Shown piece after piece: positions 9,207-16,720 of a stretch of DNA of 29,815 bases. The translations under genes were made by a program, and so were the position numbers. Position 1 is the first letter of the stretch, and the number at the start of each line of letters is the position of its first letter. The notes beneath the pieces were generated by a model that saw nothing but the letters and a program-made list of their open reading frames with translations, ran no database searches and was not told the DNA's origin. Source of the stretch: Bacteroides sp. OM05-12 (GTDB taxonomy: Bacteria; Bacteroidota; Bacteroidia; Bacteroidales; Bacteroidaceae); contig NZ_QSUN01000002.1 in assembly GCF_003438995.1 (NCBI RefSeq), forward strand, positions 416,130-445,944, written 5' to 3'.

Positions 9207-9623
9207 ATGAAACTATTGTTAAAACGCATTGCTCTTAGGGATACCTATACGATTGGCAAGATCTACATTGATGGAGAATATTTTTGTGATACTTTGGAAG
9301 ATAAAGTAAGAGACTTGAACAAGAACGGAGTCTTTGATGGAGATGAGAAGAAAGTATATGGAGAAACAGCAATCCCGTATGGTACTTATAAAGTTATTCT
9401 TTCTTATTCTCCTAAATTTAAAAGAATATTGCCGGAGTTATTGGATGTACCTTGTTTTACAGGTATCAGGATACATAGGGGGAATACAGAGAAAGATACG
9501 GCAGGCTGTCTTCTGGTAGGGGAAAATAAGGTGAGAGGTAAAGTTCTTAATTCTACTTATTGGGAGAAGAAACTGATTGAAAAGCTCGAAGGGAAAAATG
9601 GCATAACTATTCAAATTGTGTAG
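9207..9623 (+). CDS. DUF5675-type protein, putative phage endolysin
   Basis: A 138-aa cytosolic-looking protein with no signal peptide. Residues 86-105 carry IRIHRGN...DTAGCLLVGE, with H90, G92, D97 and C101. This signature resembles the His...Gly-Cys active site of L,D-transpeptidase-like folds and is typical of the DUF5675 family found at the ends of Bacteroidetes prophages. TAIPYGTYKV (~54-63) is the other family hallmark. Residues 36-47 (DLNKNGVFDGDE) read as a canonical 12-residue EF-hand/dockerin-like calcium loop: D36, N38, N40, G41, F43, D44, E47. The gene follows the coiled-coil membrane protein by 21 bp and its stop abuts the next start. The most likely job is cleaving or remodelling peptidoglycan during phage lysis. 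The family call is fairly sure; the enzymatic role is inferred. Confidence 0.7.
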   Translation: MKLLLKRIALRDTYTIGKIYIDGEYFCDTLEDKVRDLNKNGVFDGDEKKVYGETAIPYGTYKVILSYSPKFKRILPELLDVPCFTGIRIHRGNTEKDTAGCLLVGENKVRGKVLNSTYWEKKLIEKLEGKNGITIQIV

Positions 9624-9624
9624 T

Positions 9625-10059
9625 ATGGATAAAAAGGATATGACATATTATAAAATAATGTGGTGGTGTGTAATTATTCTTGGGCTATTCCTCTTATTCT
9701 GTTCCTGTCATTCCACCCGCTACGTGCCCGTTGAGACAGTCAGGACTGAGACAAAATACCAAGACCGACTTGTGAGGGATTCTATCCACATGAAAGATAG
9801 CATTTTGATGTTTATAAAAGGAGATACGGTCTTTCGTGACAGGTGGCATACGGAGTATAGAAATAAACTGGTTCGCGATACGGTGAATGTTACGGATACA
9901 GTGAAGGTTGCAGTACCTTATCCGGTGGAGAAGGAGTTGTCAAAGTGGCAACAGTTTAAGCTGGATGCGGGAGGGATGGCTCTCGGAGGACTTGCTCTTT
10001 GTTGTTTGGCAATGGTGGTTTGGCTGATTCTACAACGCTATAATAAGTGGAGGACATAG
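9625..10059 (+). CDS. Spanin-like protein: N-terminal lipobox and C-terminal TM
   Basis: A 144-aa protein starting at an ATG one base after the endolysin stop; a TTG at 9616 would overlap it and is less likely. Residues ~11-28 are a hydrophobic signal ending LLFCSC, a relaxed Bacteroidetes lipobox with C28 (or C26) as the lipidated Cys. Residues ~35-110 are hydrophilic and contain two related segments, RLVRDSIHMKDSI (~48-60) and KLVRDTVNVTDTV (~81-93). Residues ~115-136 form a second membrane segment (MALGGLALCCLAMVVWLIL) with a basic tail. A lipoprotein anchored in the outer membrane by its N-terminus and in the inner membrane by a C-terminal TM is the topology of unimolecular spanins such as phage T1 gp11. 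The position after the endolysin fits. If the Cys is not lipidated it would be an ordinary two-TM protein. Confidence 0.6.
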   Translation: MDKKDMTYYKIMWWCVIILGLFLLFCSCHSTRYVPVETVRTETKYQDRLVRDSIHMKDSILMFIKGDTVFRDRWHTEYRNKLVRDTVNVTDTVKVAVPYPVEKELSKWQQFKLDAGGMALGGLALCCLAMVVWLILQRYNKWRT

Positions 10060-10309
10060 TTATGAGTGGAGAAGATTTTATAACTATATCAGCACTTTTA
10101 TTGAATTGCTGATAGGATGAAAATTGAGGTAATGGGGAATAGACCGTTAACTATTTGTGGGCTATTTATTATATAGGATTAATTATTATATATTAAATTA
10201 TAAATATATTTGTTTTGTTCGTTTAAAAAGTATTACTTTGTGGCTAGTTTAATAGCAATACGAATTAATAATGGCAAAATTATATTTAATTTAAAAAACA
10301 AAACAAATT
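10060..10309 (+). other. Gene-free stretch at the probable right edge of the prophage
   Basis: 250 bp of A/T-rich DNA between the last phage gene and the lipoprotein. It begins with a 16-codon frame (10062-10112) that overlaps the end of the spanin-like gene, preceded by a GGAGGA. This is possibly the stump of a gene cut at the island edge. An 8-bp inverted repeat (TATCAGCA / TGCTGATA, 10087-10114) has a 12-nt loop and no T-run, so it is a poor terminator. No tRNA or integrase is seen. The 3' part holds the promoter listed separately. Confidence 0.4.
10209..10240 (+). promoter_or_regulatory. Promoter of the Ig-like lipoprotein gene
   Basis: TTTG at 10209-10212 and TTACTTTG at 10233-10240 are separated by exactly 20 bp, matching the Bacteroidetes -33/-7 layout with one mismatch in the -7 box. 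Transcription would start near 10246, giving a ~63-nt leader before the ATG at 10310. Confidence 0.55.
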
Positions 10310-11044
10310 ATGAAAAACACATTAATTATGACTGCTTTAGTTGCATCCCTTGTATTTGCAGGGTGTTCTAAAGACGATGAAAAGAAGTTAACATTGAGCA
10401 ATGACAAGGTTTCTCTCAATGCTGAAGAAACAGAAAAAATCACGGCGAGCAGTACGGATGTAACATGGGAATCTGAAAATACTTTTGTTGCGAAAGTAAG
10501 TAGTAGCGGACTTATTACGGGTAATCATGTAGGAAAAACTACGGTCACTGCTACCTCTGCTAAAGAAGGTATTGCAAAGTGTGCAGTGGAAGTAACTCCT
10601 AAATTTCATACTTATACAGAGCCTGTTTTGGAATTTGGTGCAACTATGGCTTCTATCAAGAGTAAAGAGAGTAGAACATTGTCTAATGAAACTTCAGATG
10701 GTTTGACATATAAAGATCCTAATAATAAGAAGATTAATGGATTAGCTTATCTTTTTGAAAAAGGCAAAATGACTTCCGTTGGCGTTTTTGTTAAAAATGC
10801 ATATGCTGTAGAAGCAGTGGATTTTTTGGCAGAGCGTTATCTGCCGATTGATGTAAATGGTCAGAATTATGATGCTCTTTTTGTAAATAACGCCATTGAT
10901 AAAGCCGATATGCTTGTTATTATGGATATGGATACTTCTGCTACATTGATTATGTATGCTGCTTATTCGAAATCTAAATCACGTAGTCTTGTTGAAGAAG
11001 ATATTATGATCAATCAGTTCAAGCAAATGTTTAAAGGATTTTAA
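10310..11044 (+). CDS. Surface lipoprotein with a bacterial Ig-like (BIG2-type) domain
   Basis: A 244-aa lipoprotein. The signal peptide (residues 1-18) ends VFAGC with the lipidated Cys at 19. The following SKDDE resembles the charged lipoprotein export signal that sends Bacteroidetes lipoproteins to the cell surface. Residues ~27-101 match a BIG2-type Ig-like fold (LTLSNDKVSLNAEETEKI, SGLITGNHVGKTTVTATS). The last ~140 residues, including VDFLAERYLPID and NAIDKADMLVIMDMD, belong to no family I recognise. It has its own promoter and is followed 30 bp later by a strong terminator, so it is monocistronic. It lies just beyond the phage lysis genes and could be phage cargo or the first host gene; the sequence does not decide. 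Confidence 0.8.
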   Translation: MKNTLIMTALVASLVFAGCSKDDEKKLTLSNDKVSLNAEETEKITASSTDVTWESENTFVAKVSSSGLITGNHVGKTTVTATSAKEGIAKCAVEVTPKFHTYTEPVLEFGATMASIKSKESRTLSNETSDGLTYKDPNNKKINGLAYLFEKGKMTSVGVFVKNAYAVEAVDFLAERYLPIDVNGQNYDALFVNNAIDKADMLVIMDMDTSATLIMYAAYSKSKSRSLVEEDIMINQFKQMFKGF

Positions 11045-11074
11045 TCGGTTATAAATTCGATTCCCCTATATTAT

Positions 11075-11103
11075 AAAAAAGGCAGCAATTAGCTGCCTTT
11101 TTA
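11075..11103. terminator. Bidirectional intrinsic terminator
   Basis: A 6-A run is followed by a perfect GGCAGC / GCTGCC stem (11081-11086 with 11092-11097), a 5-nt loop and a 5-T run. The A and T runs extend the stem and give a U-tract in both directions. It lies 30 bp after the lipoprotein stop and also faces the convergent susD transcript. Confidence 0.9.
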
Positions 11104-11117
11104 TATCAATAACTGTT

Positions 11118-11278
11118 CTATCTCACAATAGGGATTTTAACAGTTCCTTTATTTCCGTCTGCATATACCAAACAAAGTAAACTCCGGAATTGAACTTTGT
11201 AACAGTGATAAACCCATTGCCAGACTAAGTCTCCACGTTAGATTCTGCCAATGGGTTGAAGATAGCTAAGGGTTCAGG
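11118..11278 (-). pseudogene. Decayed C-terminus of a secreted protein after susD
   Basis: On the - strand, directly after the susD stop, the same frame reads EPLAIFNPLAESNVET, a TAG, then SGNGFITVTKFNSGVYFV. A single-base shift then continues as YADGNKGTVKIPIVR before a stop at 11118-11120. The segment SGVYFV...YADGNKGTVK resembles the last strands of the C-terminal sorting-type domains seen on many secreted Bacteroidetes proteins. One in-frame stop plus one frameshift and no start fit the remnant of a gene that once followed susD. The stretch is short, so chance resemblance cannot be excluded. Confidence 0.4.
11211..11257 (-). repeat. Long imperfect stem-loop just after susD
   Basis: Arms at 11211-11228 and 11238-11257 (AACCCATTGCCAGACTAA against the complement of a 20-nt right arm) pair over ~17 positions with one mismatch and a 2-nt bulge, around a 9-nt loop. 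It begins 22 bp after the susD stop. No U-tract follows directly, so it is more likely a 3'-end stabilising structure or chance product of the decayed gene than a terminator. Confidence 0.5.
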
Positions 11279-12946
11279 TTACCTTTTCAAATTTGGGAAC
11301 AGGGAGGTATCCACGGAGGGATAGGGAGCATACATCCGGCTATCGTCCCATGTGCCTGTCATGGCTACTCTCTCTTTCAGATAAACGGGACCTGTCACCA
11401 TTTCCTGTTTATCGGGGTTTTCTTTCAGCCATTGTTCGGTCACTTCGATTTCCGGATTCTGCAAACGATATTCGAAATGCTCTTTTAAACGGTTCATCCG
11501 GCGTAAGTCGTGATAGCGGGTTGCTACGTTGCCACGATAGTATCCGGCTATTTCCCAGCCATGTTCGTTATAGGCAGCTTCGGCCAATTCGTCATTGCTC
11601 ATGCCCGATGAATAAAAGTTGTAGGAAGGATCATCCCATTTCCCGTCGGCACGACGGCGAACTGTGTTCAGCAACTCGATGGCCTTGACCTTATCTCCCT
11701 GCCCGGAACGTCCCACAGCTTCGGCATACCACAGATATACCTGTGACAGACGGATGAATGCGGCGGTTTGTTCACTCCACCCGTCGGCTTGGGCACTATA
11801 ACTTTTGGTTTGGTCATACTCTACTTCGTCATTGGCAAATGCATACATGACGTAGTAGGGATTATTGCAATTCGTAACGTTGTCATAGAACCAAGGTACT
11901 ACTTTCTGGTCTTGATTATGGTAATAGACGTCTCCGAAGATGGCTTTCTTACGTGGTCCGGCAGGAAAGTCTTTCCAGAATTTGATTTCTGCTCTCATAT
12001 CGCTGAAACCACCCGTCTCTTCCGGTATCTCGGCAAGTCCGCGAGCAGCTTGAGAACCATCGCCACCACCGAAGTCTTTGGTAAAATATACGCCTAGGAT
12101 GATTTCCGTGTTGTTCTTGTTGTATTTTCGAGAATAAATTTTCCGGTATTCATCAAATAGGCGGTAGTAGTATGTACCGTTTTCCACGGCATCGATTACT
12201 TCTTTTGCTTTGCCGGCTGCCATCGCATAATATTCCGTTCCCTTATTCAAAGGCCATCCTGCCATTGTCAGGTATACTTGAGCCAGTGTAGCCTGAGCCG
12301 CACCTTTACTGGCGATGATGTTCAGCCCGTTTATGCTCCATGGCTCGGTTGTGAATTGTTCGGGAAGGTTTTCTTCTGCAAATTTCAGGTCTTGGATAAG
12401 GAAGTCATAGACTTTTTCTTCCGTACTTGCGCTGATGTTCGGATTGATTTCACTGTTCTCGATAATCGGCAACGGTCCCCAGCAACGTACCATCCAGAAA
12501 TAGAAATACGCACGCCAGAAACGGGCTTCGGCAATTGCGAAGTTGATGTCATCTTCCGATACATCCGGCGTATTGGCAACCCCGTTGATGATGTAGTTTG
12601 CTGCTTTCACTACATTCCACATACAACTCCAACTACCCACGGAGTTTGTCATCATCGGGTTGCCGTCATTGGAGATAAACTGATCCCAGTCTGTGAAATT
12701 TGTTTTTGAGACAATGCTTGTCATATCGTCGCCCATCAGTACCGGGGCATACACGCCGATATATCCGCTTGCCATCTTTACCTGATAATACAGGGCATTG
12801 ATAGAGCCTTCCAGGTCTGATTTCTCAGTGAATGATTCCAGGTTTGTCATCTGTCCTTTGGGATCTTCCTTCAGGAAGTCGCTGCAAGATGACGCAAGTA
12901 ATGCGGAAAGACAGATTGCAGCTATTTTATGGTTGATAGTTTTCAT
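11279..12946 (-). CDS. SusD/RagB-family outer-membrane glycan-binding lipoprotein
   Basis: A 555-aa lipoprotein, normal length for the family. The signal peptide ends ALLASSC with the lipidated Cys at residue 21, followed by SDFLKEDPKGQ, the usual start of mature SusD proteins. TPR-like helices carry AEARFWRAYFYFWMVRCWGPLP (~140-160), the family's most conserved block. The C-terminal half contains IRLSQVYLWYAEAVGR and ELLNTVRRRADG, also family hallmarks, and an RNxxxxRYHDLRRMNRLKE-like stretch near 475. SusD caps the SusC barrel on the cell surface and captures the oligosaccharide. The gene starts 9 bp after susC ends, so the two are one operon. Substrate cannot be told from this sequence, and no CAZyme or regulator is in the window. 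Confidence 0.95.
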   Translation of the reverse strand: MKTINHKIAAICLSALLASSCSDFLKEDPKGQMTNLESFTEKSDLEGSINALYYQVKMASGYIGVYAPVLMGDDMTSIVSKTNFTDWDQFISNDGNPMMTNSVGSWSCMWNVVKAANYIINGVANTPDVSEDDINFAIAEARFWRAYFYFWMVRCWGPLPIIENSEINPNISASTEEKVYDFLIQDLKFAEENLPEQFTTEPWSINGLNIIASKGAAQATLAQVYLTMAGWPLNKGTEYYAMAAGKAKEVIDAVENGTYYYRLFDEYRKIYSRKYNKNNTEIILGVYFTKDFGGGDGSQAARGLAEIPEETGGFSDMRAEIKFWKDFPAGPRKKAIFGDVYYHNQDQKVVPWFYDNVTNCNNPYYVMYAFANDEVEYDQTKSYSAQADGWSEQTAAFIRLSQVYLWYAEAVGRSGQGDKVKAIELLNTVRRRADGKWDDPSYNFYSSGMSNDELAEAAYNEHGWEIAGYYRGNVATRYHDLRRMNRLKEHFEYRLQNPEIEVTEQWLKENPDKQEMVTGPVYLKERVAMTGTWDDSRMYAPYPSVDTSLFPNLKR

Positions 12947-12955
12947 AATTTCAAT

Positions 12956-15900
12956 TTAAAATCCTAGTTTGACCGTAAATGTAAATGTTCTCGCAGAGGG
13001 ATAAGTCCCATAATCCATTCCCAACTCTTTGTCTGATATAGCTCCTGTGGAAGTGGTGGAGGTGGTGGATGATTCCGGGTCGAGACCTTTGTATTTCGTA
13101 ATCGTAAACAGATTCTGGGCACTGACTCCCAATGTTATGTCTGCGAATTTCGTTTTGTTTTTAGGTAGCAGATAAGACAAGCTGATGTTTTGCAGGCGTA
13201 GGAAATCCGCATCTTCCAGCCATTGTGTTGAACGGGGTGTTGAACGGTTCAACGAGTTTTTGCTGCTTGCGAACAGTGCATCCGATTTATTCTCGACAAT
13301 GTCCCAGCTTCTTTCGAATCCTTCGCGGGAAGTGATGAACCGGCTTTCCGGAACCATCGTTGAGGTAGCAAACCGGGTGATGTTCAGACGTTGGAATCCT
13401 GTGCTTCCACGGAAGAATATATTCATTTCCCAATTCTTGTAACGAAGTGTGTTGTTCCAACCGAAATTCCATTTTGGTATCGGATTACCGGTTATGACGC
13501 GGTCGGCATCTACCGGCGAGGTCGTTGTGCCACCGTCAACGGTCTGATACAGATTGGCCCCTTCCTCGTTGAGGCCTACCCACTTGAACAGATTGAAGTT
13601 GCTAATGGGCAAACCCTCTTTCATGATGAAGATGTTTCCTTCCATCAATCCACCGCGGGTAGCATCCGGAATCAGGAAGTTTTCTCCGTCAAGGTCTGTC
13701 ACTTTCGTACGCAGATAGGAGGCGGTAAGTGTAGTAGACCATTCAAAATTGATTGTTCGTACGGGATATGCCTCCAGTGTAAACTCCCAACCTGTGCTGT
13801 ACATTTCGCCGACATTGCTCCAGTAAGACCCTCCGCCGTAGAAATAAGGAATGGTTTTGGCAAACAATAGATCCTTGGTGTTTTTCTTATACCAATCGAC
13901 GGTCAACGTCAATCGATGGTTCAGGATACTCATATCGATTCCGGCATCATAGGAGTAAGTCTTTTCCCAAGTCAGGTCGGGTGACGAATGGGCACTCTGC
14001 CAATATCCCGGATAGAGGGAGCTTGTACCGTAGGCATAATTGGCAAGTGTGAGTAATCCCAAAGTGCCGTAGGCATTGATAGCCTGATTGCCTGTCACAC
14101 CGAAACTGCCTCTCAGCTTCAGGCTTTGGAAGAAATTCTGGTTTTTCATGAATTCCTCTTCTGCTATGTTCCATGCAACAGCTCCCGACGGGAAATAGCC
14201 CCATTTGTTGTTCATGAACTTGGAAGAACCGTCTGCACGTATCGTTCCCGTTAAGTAATATCTGTTTTTGTAGTTGTACATCACACGACCGAAAGCGGAT
14301 ACCATCTGCTCTTTCGTGTAGTTGGTACTTCCTGTCAGACCGGATTGAACTGAGTTGATATTCCAGTATCCGGTTTTCTCGGATAGAAGATTCTGACCGC
14401 TAACTCCTACGTTTTTGTATTCCTTCTCGTAAATTTCAAAGACGCCCGTAGCAGTCAGATGATGGTCGCCAAAATCTTTTTGGTAAGTCAGGTTATTAGT
14501 CTCCTGATAAGTTAAGGTTCGGTTCATATTGTTTCCCATGCTGCTTATCGCACTCGGTTCGCGTTTGGTCGAGGAGAATGAGTAGCCGGATGCATTTAAC
14601 AGGTTGAACGACCCCTGCGCGGAGAAGGTCAGTCCGTCCAGAATATTGAAACGAAAATCAATGAATCCTTTCACATTATAATTTTCTCCGTCGGAATCAT
14701 TTGCCACGAGCGAACCATAGGGATTTGTACTGATGGAACAGTAGGGGTCTCTCAAATAAACGCCGTTTGCATCCGTCAGATCCATGGCAGGAGAATAGTT
14801 TGCCATCACGAACAAGTCGGCACCTGTGTTATGCGTATTTTCAGTAGAACCCTCTACGTTGGTTACGATATTCAACCAGGGAGTCACCTGTGAATCAAGA
14901 TTCGCACGGAAACCGAAACGTTTTAGCTTGGATTCCGCAGTGATACCCGTTTGGTTCAGGAACAAGCCGGATATCATGTATTTATTTTTCTTGCTTCCTC
15001 CGGAGATACTCAGTTTGTAGTCTTGGGAAATACCGGTTTGCAGCATCAAGTCTTGATAGTCAACGCCCTTTGTCCCGTTCTTGTAGGCTTCCATATCGGC
15101 TGCGGAGAAACGAGTGTCCGTCATGGTTTCCAACGCTTGCGCATATTCGTAAGGATTCATCAGGTCATATCTTTTAGGTATATTAGAGATACCGATTTCA
15201 CTGCTGATTTGTATTTGTGGCTTGCCTGCCGCTCCTCGTTTGGTAGTGACAAGTATTACTCCGTTTGCACCTCTGGAACCGTAGATGGCAGTGGAAGATG
15301 CGTCTTTCAATACCTCAATGGAGGCTATATCTGCCGGATTGGTTACCGTTGCCCCGATTACTCCGTCTACCACCCATAGCGGGTCATTACCGAAGTTGAT
15401 GGAAGAAACGCCACGTACACGGATATTAGCGTCTTGTCCCAGCTGTCCACCTGTATAAGATGAGGCTTGTACTCCCGCCATACGTCCTTGCAGAATTTCG
15501 GAGGCTTTTTTTACAGGCTGTGCTCTGAACTGTTCGCTTGTCACCGAACTGACAGCTCCCGTTAGGTTACTTCTTTTTGCCGTTCCATAGCCGATGACGA
15601 CGACTTCATCCAGTGTCTCGGTATCTTCACGCATGGTAACTTTTAGGAAATCCTGTCCTTTCACCATTGCTTCTTCTTCGATGTACCCGAGGTAAGAAAA
15701 TGTTAATGTAGCATCCGGTGCCACCTGTAGGGAGAACTTTCCCTCTATATCGGAGGTCACCCCGTTGGTCGTTCCTTTTTCTATGATGGTTACACCTACG
15801 ATGGGAGATCCGGATCTGTCTAGAACAATACCCTGGACGGTTTTGCCTTGTTTGGGGGCAATAATAGACTCATGGTTGATGTTCTCCTGCAGATTATTTG

Positions 15901-15973
15901 GACGGATAGATGCCCTGATATTTCCATCCAGTAATATCAGAAGAGAGAAAATGCTTAAAATGATCTTTTTCAT
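12956..15973 (-). CDS. SusC/RagA-family TonB-dependent outer-membrane transporter
   Basis: A 1005-aa protein from the ATG at 15973, where a clear signal peptide begins (MKKIILSIFSLLILL); an in-frame ATG 19 codons earlier would put charged residues before it. Residues ~45-120 are a carboxypeptidase-regulatory-like domain (VQGIVLDRSGSPIVGVTI...GTTNGVTSDIEGKF). Then come the TonB box and SusC signature (LDEVVVIGYGTAKRSNLTGAVS, ~127-148) and the plug with IRVRGVSSINFGNDPLWVVDG and VLKDASSTAIYGSRGANGVILVTTK. The rest is a 22-strand-type barrel ending in the aromatic LGF. It imports oligosaccharides, or sometimes peptides, using TonB energy, with SusD as lid. No extra N-terminal sigma/anti-sigma signalling (STN) domain is visible, so control is not by the FecI/FecR trans-envelope route. 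Confidence 0.95.
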   Translation of the reverse strand: MKKIILSIFSLLILLDGNIRASIRPNNLQENINHESIIAPKQGKTVQGIVLDRSGSPIVGVTIIEKGTTNGVTSDIEGKFSLQVAPDATLTFSYLGYIEEEAMVKGQDFLKVTMREDTETLDEVVVIGYGTAKRSNLTGAVSSVTSEQFRAQPVKKASEILQGRMAGVQASSYTGGQLGQDANIRVRGVSSINFGNDPLWVVDGVIGATVTNPADIASIEVLKDASSTAIYGSRGANGVILVTTKRGAAGKPQIQISSEIGISNIPKRYDLMNPYEYAQALETMTDTRFSAADMEAYKNGTKGVDYQDLMLQTGISQDYKLSISGGSKKNKYMISGLFLNQTGITAESKLKRFGFRANLDSQVTPWLNIVTNVEGSTENTHNTGADLFVMANYSPAMDLTDANGVYLRDPYCSISTNPYGSLVANDSDGENYNVKGFIDFRFNILDGLTFSAQGSFNLLNASGYSFSSTKREPSAISSMGNNMNRTLTYQETNNLTYQKDFGDHHLTATGVFEIYEKEYKNVGVSGQNLLSEKTGYWNINSVQSGLTGSTNYTKEQMVSAFGRVMYNYKNRYYLTGTIRADGSSKFMNNKWGYFPSGAVAWNIAEEEFMKNQNFFQSLKLRGSFGVTGNQAINAYGTLGLLTLANYAYGTSSLYPGYWQSAHSSPDLTWEKTYSYDAGIDMSILNHRLTLTVDWYKKNTKDLLFAKTIPYFYGGGSYWSNVGEMYSTGWEFTLEAYPVRTINFEWSTTLTASYLRTKVTDLDGENFLIPDATRGGLMEGNIFIMKEGLPISNFNLFKWVGLNEEGANLYQTVDGGTTTSPVDADRVITGNPIPKWNFGWNNTLRYKNWEMNIFFRGSTGFQRLNITRFATSTMVPESRFITSREGFERSWDIVENKSDALFASSKNSLNRSTPRSTQWLEDADFLRLQNISLSYLLPKNKTKFADITLGVSAQNLFTITKYKGLDPESSTTSTTSTGAISDKELGMDYGTYPSARTFTFTVKLGF

Positions 15974-16016
15974 CAGATTAAATTTATTAGTAACCAAAAA
16001 CTCTTCATTATCCGAC

Positions 16017-16050
16017 CGGAAAAGAAGCAACTAAGCAACCTTCTTTTCCG
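16017..16050 (-). promoter_or_regulatory. Perfect 11-bp hairpin in the susC leader
   Basis: CGGAAAAGAAG (16017-16027) and CTTCTTTTCCG (16040-16050) pair perfectly around a 12-nt loop, ending 44 bp before the susC start codon. There is no T-run on the susC-sense side, so a leader structure affecting translation or RNA stability is more likely than a terminator. I found no TAnnTTTG box on the - strand between here and 16360. Confidence 0.5.
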
Positions 16051-16362
16051 ACGGACTTATATCTTATTCAATAAGGTAAAGGGCAAACGATGTGCCAGTG
16101 AGGAGCCTTTTGGGTATGCTTGGATGTATTTGCTTAATAATTAGATGTTTGTGTTTGTCGATGTTTGTATGGTAGCGTTGAAAAGTATGAATGAAGAGTG
16201 TGGAAATGTGGAAAAAGTCTACAACGGTTTGTTACACACCTGTTTCTTTGAGTAAAGTAATAAGTCTATATTTTGAATATAGTTTTTCATTCTTAATAGA
16301 TACTATTCATTTATTTATTCGTATATTTGACAACACAATAGATCTTTAAAATATATTATGTT
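16051..16362. other. Upstream region of susC, no gene seen
   Basis: About 310 bp without a supportable gene. It contains a repeated GATGTTTGT (near 16143 and 16160) and an AT-rich hairpin with T-run listed separately. The susC promoter must lie here or in the leader, but no consensus -33/-7 pair on the - strand stands out. The operon may therefore depend on a regulator-assisted, non-consensus promoter. Confidence 0.4.
16266..16287 (+). terminator. Possible A/T-rich terminator
   Basis: CTATATT and AATATAG form a perfect 7-bp stem with a TTG loop, followed by TTTTT. The stem is weak because it is almost all A/T. No + strand gene ends nearby, so its purpose is unclear. Confidence 0.25.
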
Positions 16363-16542
16363 ATGGAATATCATCGTATATCTTTTATTCACAATGATAC
16401 GGAGTATTCATTTATCAAAGCCATAAATGAGAGATTGACGGGATATGACCTAATATCTGTTTGCCGACTGGAAGTGCGGATTTATATGACTGAACATAAC
16501 ATGAAAGGCCACTACATACTAACTGGAATGGCTAAGATCTGA
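16363..16542 (+). CDS. Short orphan ORF, possibly a gene fragment
   Basis: A 59-aa frame from ATG 16363 to TGA 16540-16542, with mixed composition including HRISFIHNDTEYSF and a TGYDLISVCRLEVRIYM stretch. It has no signal, TM or motif I recognise. It lies 18 bp from the duplicated yitT 3' end and may be a remnant of whatever occupied this recombined spot. The residue mix looks more protein-like than random A/T-rich DNA, but the support is weak. Confidence 0.25.
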   Translation: MEYHRISFIHNDTEYSFIKAINERLTGYDLISVCRLEVRIYMTEHNMKGHYILTGMAKI

Positions 16543-16560
16543 CAGATAATCTATAACTAC

Positions 16561-16640
16561 TTATTCCGGTTGTATCTCGTTGGCAGAGGGAAGTTGTTTC
16601 CATCCTTCGCCGAAAGTGTCGTAAGCATCGGTGACTATAA
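16561..16640 (-). repeat. Duplicate of the last ~80 bp of the yitT-like gene
   Basis: Matches 23231-23310 with only two differences (16615 and 16638), in the same orientation and 6670 bp away. It starts exactly at the stop codon and encodes the C-terminal VTDAYDTFGEGWKQLPSANE-type sequence. One difference is synonymous (Thr codon) and the other is a conservative Val-to-Ile change. Upstream of it, in the coding direction, resemblance fades and a stop appears. It has no start and is a gene relic. Confidence 0.95.
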
Positions 16641-16655
16641 TAATTGATTATAAAC

Positions 16656-16696
16656 AAAAAAAGAGGATATATCCCGACAAAGGATATATCCTCTTT
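16656..16696 (-). terminator. Strong intrinsic terminator of the GLUG-protein gene
   Basis: AAAGAGGATATATCC (16660-16674) and its exact complement (16682-16696) form a 15-bp stem with a 7-nt loop. On the - strand the stem is followed by a U-run, seen here as the A-run 16656-16662. It lies 24 bp after the stop codon at 16721. Confidence 0.9.
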
Positions 16697-16720
16697 GCAT
16701 TGAGAGTATCTACAATAACC

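Noticed and set aside
10060..10310. tRNA gene as prophage attachment site
   Set aside because: No cloverleaf-like sequence or tRNA 3' end could be recognised in this A/T-rich stretch.
11293..16034. Several + strand frames of 60-160 codons opposite susC and susD
   Set aside because: They lie wholly or almost wholly inside two unmistakable genes, have no promoters or recognisable motifs, and follow from the codon use of the genes on the - strand.
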